Shown one piece after another: positions 60,190 to 64,000 of a stretch of 64,000 nucleotides of DNA (positions within the stretch are counted from its first letter, which is position 1; each line of letters begins with the position of its first letter). The DNA comes from Plantago major (taxonomy: Eukaryota; Streptophyta; Magnoliopsida; Lamiales; Plantaginaceae): contig CM048843.1 in NCBI GenBank assembly GCA_026545765.1, forward strand, positions 21,201,646 to 21,265,645, in the 5' to 3' direction. Made by a program: the position numbers and the translations under genes. The notes beneath the pieces were generated by a model. The model saw nothing but the letters and a program-made list of their open reading frames with translations, had not been told where the DNA came from and searched no databases.

Positions 60190-61563
60190 TAACTAATGGC
60201 TCTTTACATAGTTGGATTATAGATTCAGGGCATCAGATCATATTATTTATGATAAATCACTATTTACACATAATGTTAAGAATTTAAATGTTTTTGTCTC
60301 TTTACCTAACCATAATAGAGTACAAATTACACATATTGGTGATATTAAGCTAAATGACAAATGCATTTTAAAGAAAGTACTCTGTGTCCCTACCTTTAAG
60401 TTAAACTTGATGTCAATAAACAAAGTTTGCAGAGAAAATGCAATAGCATTTCTGTTTGCTAACAACTTTTGTCATATATTGCAGAGAAGCTCTTCATTGA
60501 TGGCATCAGTGACAAGGATTGGGCAGATTGAAGCTCAAAAGGGACTATATCAAGTTGAAGATTTATTTGCTTTACCTAAGGCACTAGCCATAACCAATCT
60601 CAATGACCAAGATGGATCAGCTGCAGTCAAGGATCACATTTGGCATTTTAGATTAGGTCATCTTAGTTCTAATAGATTACTAGCTATTAAAGCTTTTAAT
60701 CCTGAAGTTTCATGTAAAGAGTTTACTTACTGTGAAGTTTGTATGCAAGCTAAGCAGAAGAAGCTCCCTTTTTCTATTAGTAATAAAAGTACAAGTTCTA
60801 TTCTTGAGTTGTTGCATTGTGATTTATGGGGACCTTATTCTGTGGCATCTATAAACAATCATAGCTATTTCTTGACTATAGTAGATGATCACAGTAGAAT
60901 GACTTGAATTTCCTGTTAAGATTAAAATCTGACACAAGAGAAACACTTAAGAACTTTATTGAGATGATTCAGAATCAAACACATAAAAAGATTAAAATAA
61001 TAAGAACATATAATGGCATGGAATTTCATATGCCATAAATCATGCACAAAAATGGAATAATCCATCAAAAGACTTGTGCATACACTCCACAACAGAATGG
61101 AGTTGTAGAAAGAAAGCACCAGCACTTGTTAAATGTAACAAGGGCTCTCTTATTTCAATCAAAACTGCCTAAGCATTTTTGGAGTGAAGAAGTATTAACT
61201 GCTGCATTTTTAATAAACAGAACACCAAGCATTGTGTTATTGAATAAAACACCTTATGAAATGTTTTATGAAAAGAAACCTGACTATTCAATGATTAAAA
61301 CTTTTGGATGTTTATGTTTCTCATGCACAGAATCTGTAGGAAGAATAAAATTAGATTCAAGATCTCAGAAATGCATATTTATTGGTTATGCAACTAATGT
61401 AAAAGGTTATAAATTGTTTGATTTGAATAGAAAAGTCATATTCATTTCAAGAAATGTGATTTTTGTTGAGACTGTTTTCCCATATAAAAATGAGAAAACT
61501 ATAAGTGAAGAAATTCAACTAAAAGCACCAATTACTGATGAATATGATTGGATTGATAATTAA
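60190..61563 (+). pseudogene. Copia protease and integrase, broken
   Basis: At 60,215 the protease active-site motif (WIIDSG then ASDH) is split between frames by a one-base loss. The integrase zinc finger follows: HFRLGH...CEVCMQAKQ. The catalytic core has the first Asp in HCDLWGPY. A stop follows DDHSRMT at 60,905, and another near 61,037. The second catalytic Asp, normally in an SDNG motif, reads TYNG, and the Glu is kept in QQNGVVERKH. The insert is therefore inactive in both frame and active site. Confidence 0.85.
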
Positions 61564-61699
61564 AGAAATCAATCAAATATTAGAACTGTGCATGAAACAC
61601 AGGAAAATGAAAATATAATACCTGAACAAGATTTTCCTAAAGATATATAGTTTTTAAATGAAGAAGAAAACTCAGAACATGAAGAAGAAATTGAAAGAG

Positions 61700-63278
61700 A
61701 GGATATGAATGCAGAAAACATAAGAGAACATTTGAGAAGAACAACAAGATCAAGAAAGCTACCATCAAAGCTTGATATATATCACCATCAAGCTAAATCA
61801 TATACAGTGCATATTGATAAAACTAAAATTAAATATCCAATCTCTGAATTTCTAGGGTATGAAAAATTCTCTGAAAAATATAAAGAATATTCAATCAATC
61901 TTGCTCTAATACATGAGCCAGAGACTTATGAAGAAGCAATCATTGAGAAACATTGGAGGGATGCAATTTCAGATGAATTAAGAGCCCTTATGGACAATAA
62001 TACATGGAGTATAGTAAAGAAAACTCCAAACATAAAGCCTATAGGCTGCATATATGGTTTTAAGACAAAAACTAAACTCTGAAGGACAAATTGATAAGTA
62101 CAAACCTAGATTAGTAGCTAAAGGCTACACTCAACAATATGGTTTTGATTATACTGAGACTTTCAATCCAGTAGCTAAACTAACAACAGTGAAAATCTTT
62201 CTAGCAATTGCTGCAAAGCAAGAATGGTCCTTAAGTCAACTGGATGTGCATAATGCATTCTTAAATGGTGATTTAGAAGAAGATATATACATGAATATAC
62301 TACAAGGACTTTTACTTCAGGGGGAAATAAATATTAATAGTCATGTCTGCAAATTACACAAGTCAATATATGGACTAGAGGTGTTATCTGGGCCGGTCAG
62401 TAACGCAAGACGCTTAAAACCGCCCACTGCCGTGCTTAATATTTGCCCGCATCCGTGTACATTTAAGTTATGTGGGCCATAGGGGCCATGTATTCCTTGG
62501 CCCGGGAGGCCCGTTATTATACTTAGTTGAATGTATACTATATATATTTGGAAATAACTCTATATCTATATGTTTTGCAATCTTAATTGAAAAAAGTTCA
62601 ATTACAATACATGCATTTTGTCACTCAGAGTCATAAATTTATAATCACACATTTAATTAAGAAAAAGTGTATTGCAAAATTTTCTTCGTTAGCTTTATTT
62701 AATTAATAGAGATGATGAATGAATGAATATATGTTTAGGATTTCATCTAATATTAGTTCCACTAATTATGTAGGATTCTTATAATAATATTTTCCAAAAT
62801 ACCAATATGAGGAACAAAAACATATCTTGATCCCACCAATTCAATAGTTATATTATTGTCATACTTATACTAATTAAACTCTCATCATTCATTGTTAACG
62901 CAGGATTTTCAACTCTTGTTATTTCATTTCATTTCCTTTTCTTTTTAACTTTCTTTCTCTCGTTTTATATCTTCTAGTTTATGTATATGCATATTTACAT
63001 GCAACTTTTATAGAAAAAGTAAAAAAAAAAAAAAGGCATATGGGCTGGCCCGGCCCGGAACATTTATAAGTGGGCTAGGGGCCGGGCCGGGCCAGAATAT
63101 TTATAAAAAAGCCCGGCCCGTTAAAAAACTGCCCGGACTAGCCCGCACACTAATTGGAGCGGGCTTTGGCGGGTTGGCCCGGCCTGATTACCACCTCTAA
63201 TATGGACTAAAGCCTCAAGGCAGTGGAATCATAAGCTCATAAGCTATCGGAAATCTATAGATTTGATCAATCTAAAAG
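61700..63278 (+). pseudogene. Copia reverse transcriptase, frameshifted and interrupted
   Basis: The domain starts near WRDAISDELRALMDNNTW (61,950). It shifts frame at about 62,075, continues through KPRLVAKGYTQQYGFDY, SQLDVHNAFLNGDLEE and KLHKSIYGL, and is broken by the MITE at 62,376-63,199. It resumes for about 70 bases and ends at the CACTA insertion. The YVDD motif and RNase H are absent. Confidence 0.88.
62376..63199. mobile_element. hAT-type MITE (824 bp) with 8-bp target duplication
   Basis: The element starts TAGAGGTGTTATCTGGGCCGG and ends with its near complement CCGGCCTGATTACCACCTCTA. It is flanked by ATATGGAC at 62,368-62,375 and 63,200-63,207. The 8-bp duplication and the TAGAGGTG terminus fit the hAT superfamily. 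Near the right end a GGCCCGGCCCG-rich block forms further inverted structure. No protein is encoded. Confidence 0.92.
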
Positions 63279-64000
63279 CACTACAAAAAACCCGTCGCTA
63301 CAGACCAGCGATCCGTCGCCCCACTGGGTCTTTGACGACGGATAGATAATCCGTCGTCCAATTCGCGATGGATTATCATATTTGACCTTTTATTTTATTT
63401 TATTTAAATCGATTATTGGCGACGGATAGAATATATCCGTCGCCAAATATAACAACGGATAGATTCCATCCGTCGTCCCATATAGCGACGGATAGAATCT
63501 ATCTGTCGTTATATTTGGCGACGGATAGATTCTATCCGTCGCCCAATATATTATTGGAATTAGTGACGGAATCTGAAATTCCGTCACTGTTAATCCGTCA
63601 CTATTATTCCGTCACTGTTAATCCGTCACTATCTATCCGTCACTATTTATTTCATATTAATCCCTGTTTTTCGTAGTTCACATATTTAATCAATATAATG
63701 CTCGATAATAAATCAATAATACGGAAAATATTTCAATAAATGATAAATAATAAAAAGTAATATCCGGAGCAGTAGAAATTATCCGAACAAGTGTAAATAT
63801 AATAAATCCGAACGTACATATACATAACTAGCTACCAGACGGGTGGAATTTGGCGAACCGGACATGAATCGCTCCATTCAGAATCAAGGCGCTCGTTCTC
63901 CTCCCTTCGTTCTCTGTCGCGGCGCTCCATCTCGTCCCTTTGTTGCTCCATCTCTTGAGTTAGCCGTGCAACCTGTTCCCGGACCTGCGACTGCACCATT
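63279..64000. mobile_element. Left end of a CACTA (En/Spm) transposon
   Basis: The terminus CACTACAAAAAACCCGTCGC is followed, over 63,310-63,650, by many copies of a subterminal motif built on GACGGATAGA and its complement TCTATCCGTC. These form hairpins such as GATAGAATCTATC. CACTA termini and dense subterminal repeats, which bind the element's own proteins, define this superfamily. The other end lies outside the window. Confidence 0.9.
63832..64000 (-). CDS. C-terminal part of a CACTA-encoded coiled-coil protein
   Basis: The minus-strand frame is open to the window's edge and ends with a stop at 63,832-63,834. It encodes a charged heptad-rich segment (QVREQVARLTQEMEQQRDEM, ERRDRERREENERLDSEW) and ends PVRQIPPVW. 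Similar Arg/Glu-rich coiled coils end the accessory (TNPA-type or Transposase_24-like) proteins of plant CACTA elements. Only the last 55 residues from a Met at 63,999 are visible, and the true start is outside. Assignment rests mainly on its position inside the CACTA end. Confidence 0.6.
   Translation of the reverse strand, partial: MVQSQVREQVARLTQEMEQQRDEMERRDRERREENERLDSEWSDSCPVRQIPPVW

Larger units (their letters stand above)
58908..63278 (+). mobile_element. Ty1/copia retrotransposon, broken and truncated
   Basis: The LTR end ACTTCTAACA is followed by a Met-tRNA primer-binding site, TGGCACCAGAGCC (58,908-58,920). Gag, protease, integrase and part of reverse transcriptase follow in order. 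An 824-bp MITE splits the reverse transcriptase at 62,376. The frame resumes at 63,208 (WNHKL-type motif) and is cut at 63,278 by a CACTA element. RNase H and the right LTR are missing from the window. Confidence 0.88.

Noticed and set aside
63310-63650. Regularly spaced repeats that could suggest a CRISPR-like array
   Set aside because: Repeats alternate in orientation without unique spacers and sit behind a CACTA terminus in a plant genome.
1-64000. tRNA, rRNA or microRNA genes
   Set aside because: No cloverleaf with conserved A and B boxes or rRNA sequence was recognised by eye; a covariance-model search would be needed to exclude them.

Overview
This window is nuclear DNA from a flowering plant, most likely a eudicot. 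It is AT-rich. Its genes have GT-AG introns, and each recognised host gene has a plant orthologue family (SICKLE, claspin/MRC1, OEP24, OVATE). Much of the sequence is transposable elements of several orders. No prokaryotic, viral or organellar signature was seen. All calls come from reading the sequence; no database search was run.

Positions 1-22,500 are a mobile-element complex. A broken Mutator-like (MULE) transposase gene lies on + at about 1.1-4.9 kb. A long minus-strand gene at about 15.8-21.3 kb ends in a Ulp1-type cysteine protease domain. The two genes converge, as the two genes of MuDR-type elements do. Between them lie two inverted-repeat arms (about 6.1-7.1 and 12.5-14.9 kb) enclosing a two-finger GRF zinc-finger reading frame (+) and a two-domain B3 (REM-like) gene (-). 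The arms and their borders carry short copied patches of the neighbouring transposase, B3 and Ulp1 genes.

Positions 22.5-28.2 kb are gene-poor: small MITEs, short tandem repeats and nothing else recognised.

Positions 28.2-58 kb are the host-gene segment: a SICKLE-like gene (+, 28.8-30.6), a claspin/MRC1-like replication-checkpoint gene (-, 35.0-39.3, 11 exons), the plastid outer-envelope pore gene OEP24 (-, 43.3-47.3), a 772-residue plant protein of unknown function (+, 52.6-56.4) and an OVATE family protein (-, 56.9-57.8). The claspin-like gene and the 772-residue gene each have an E2F-type site upstream, which suggests S-phase expression. Insertions in this segment include a 635-bp MULE-type MITE with a perfect 9-bp target duplication, a Stowaway-type MITE, a short LTR element with gag/protease remnants, and a solo LTR inside the last OEP24 intron. 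The spacer between OEP24 and the 772-residue gene is an imperfect tandem duplication of about 2 kb.

Positions 58.9-64 kb are nested elements. A broken Ty1/copia element is cut by an 824-bp hAT-type MITE with an 8-bp target duplication. It is then truncated by the left end of a CACTA element that runs off the window.
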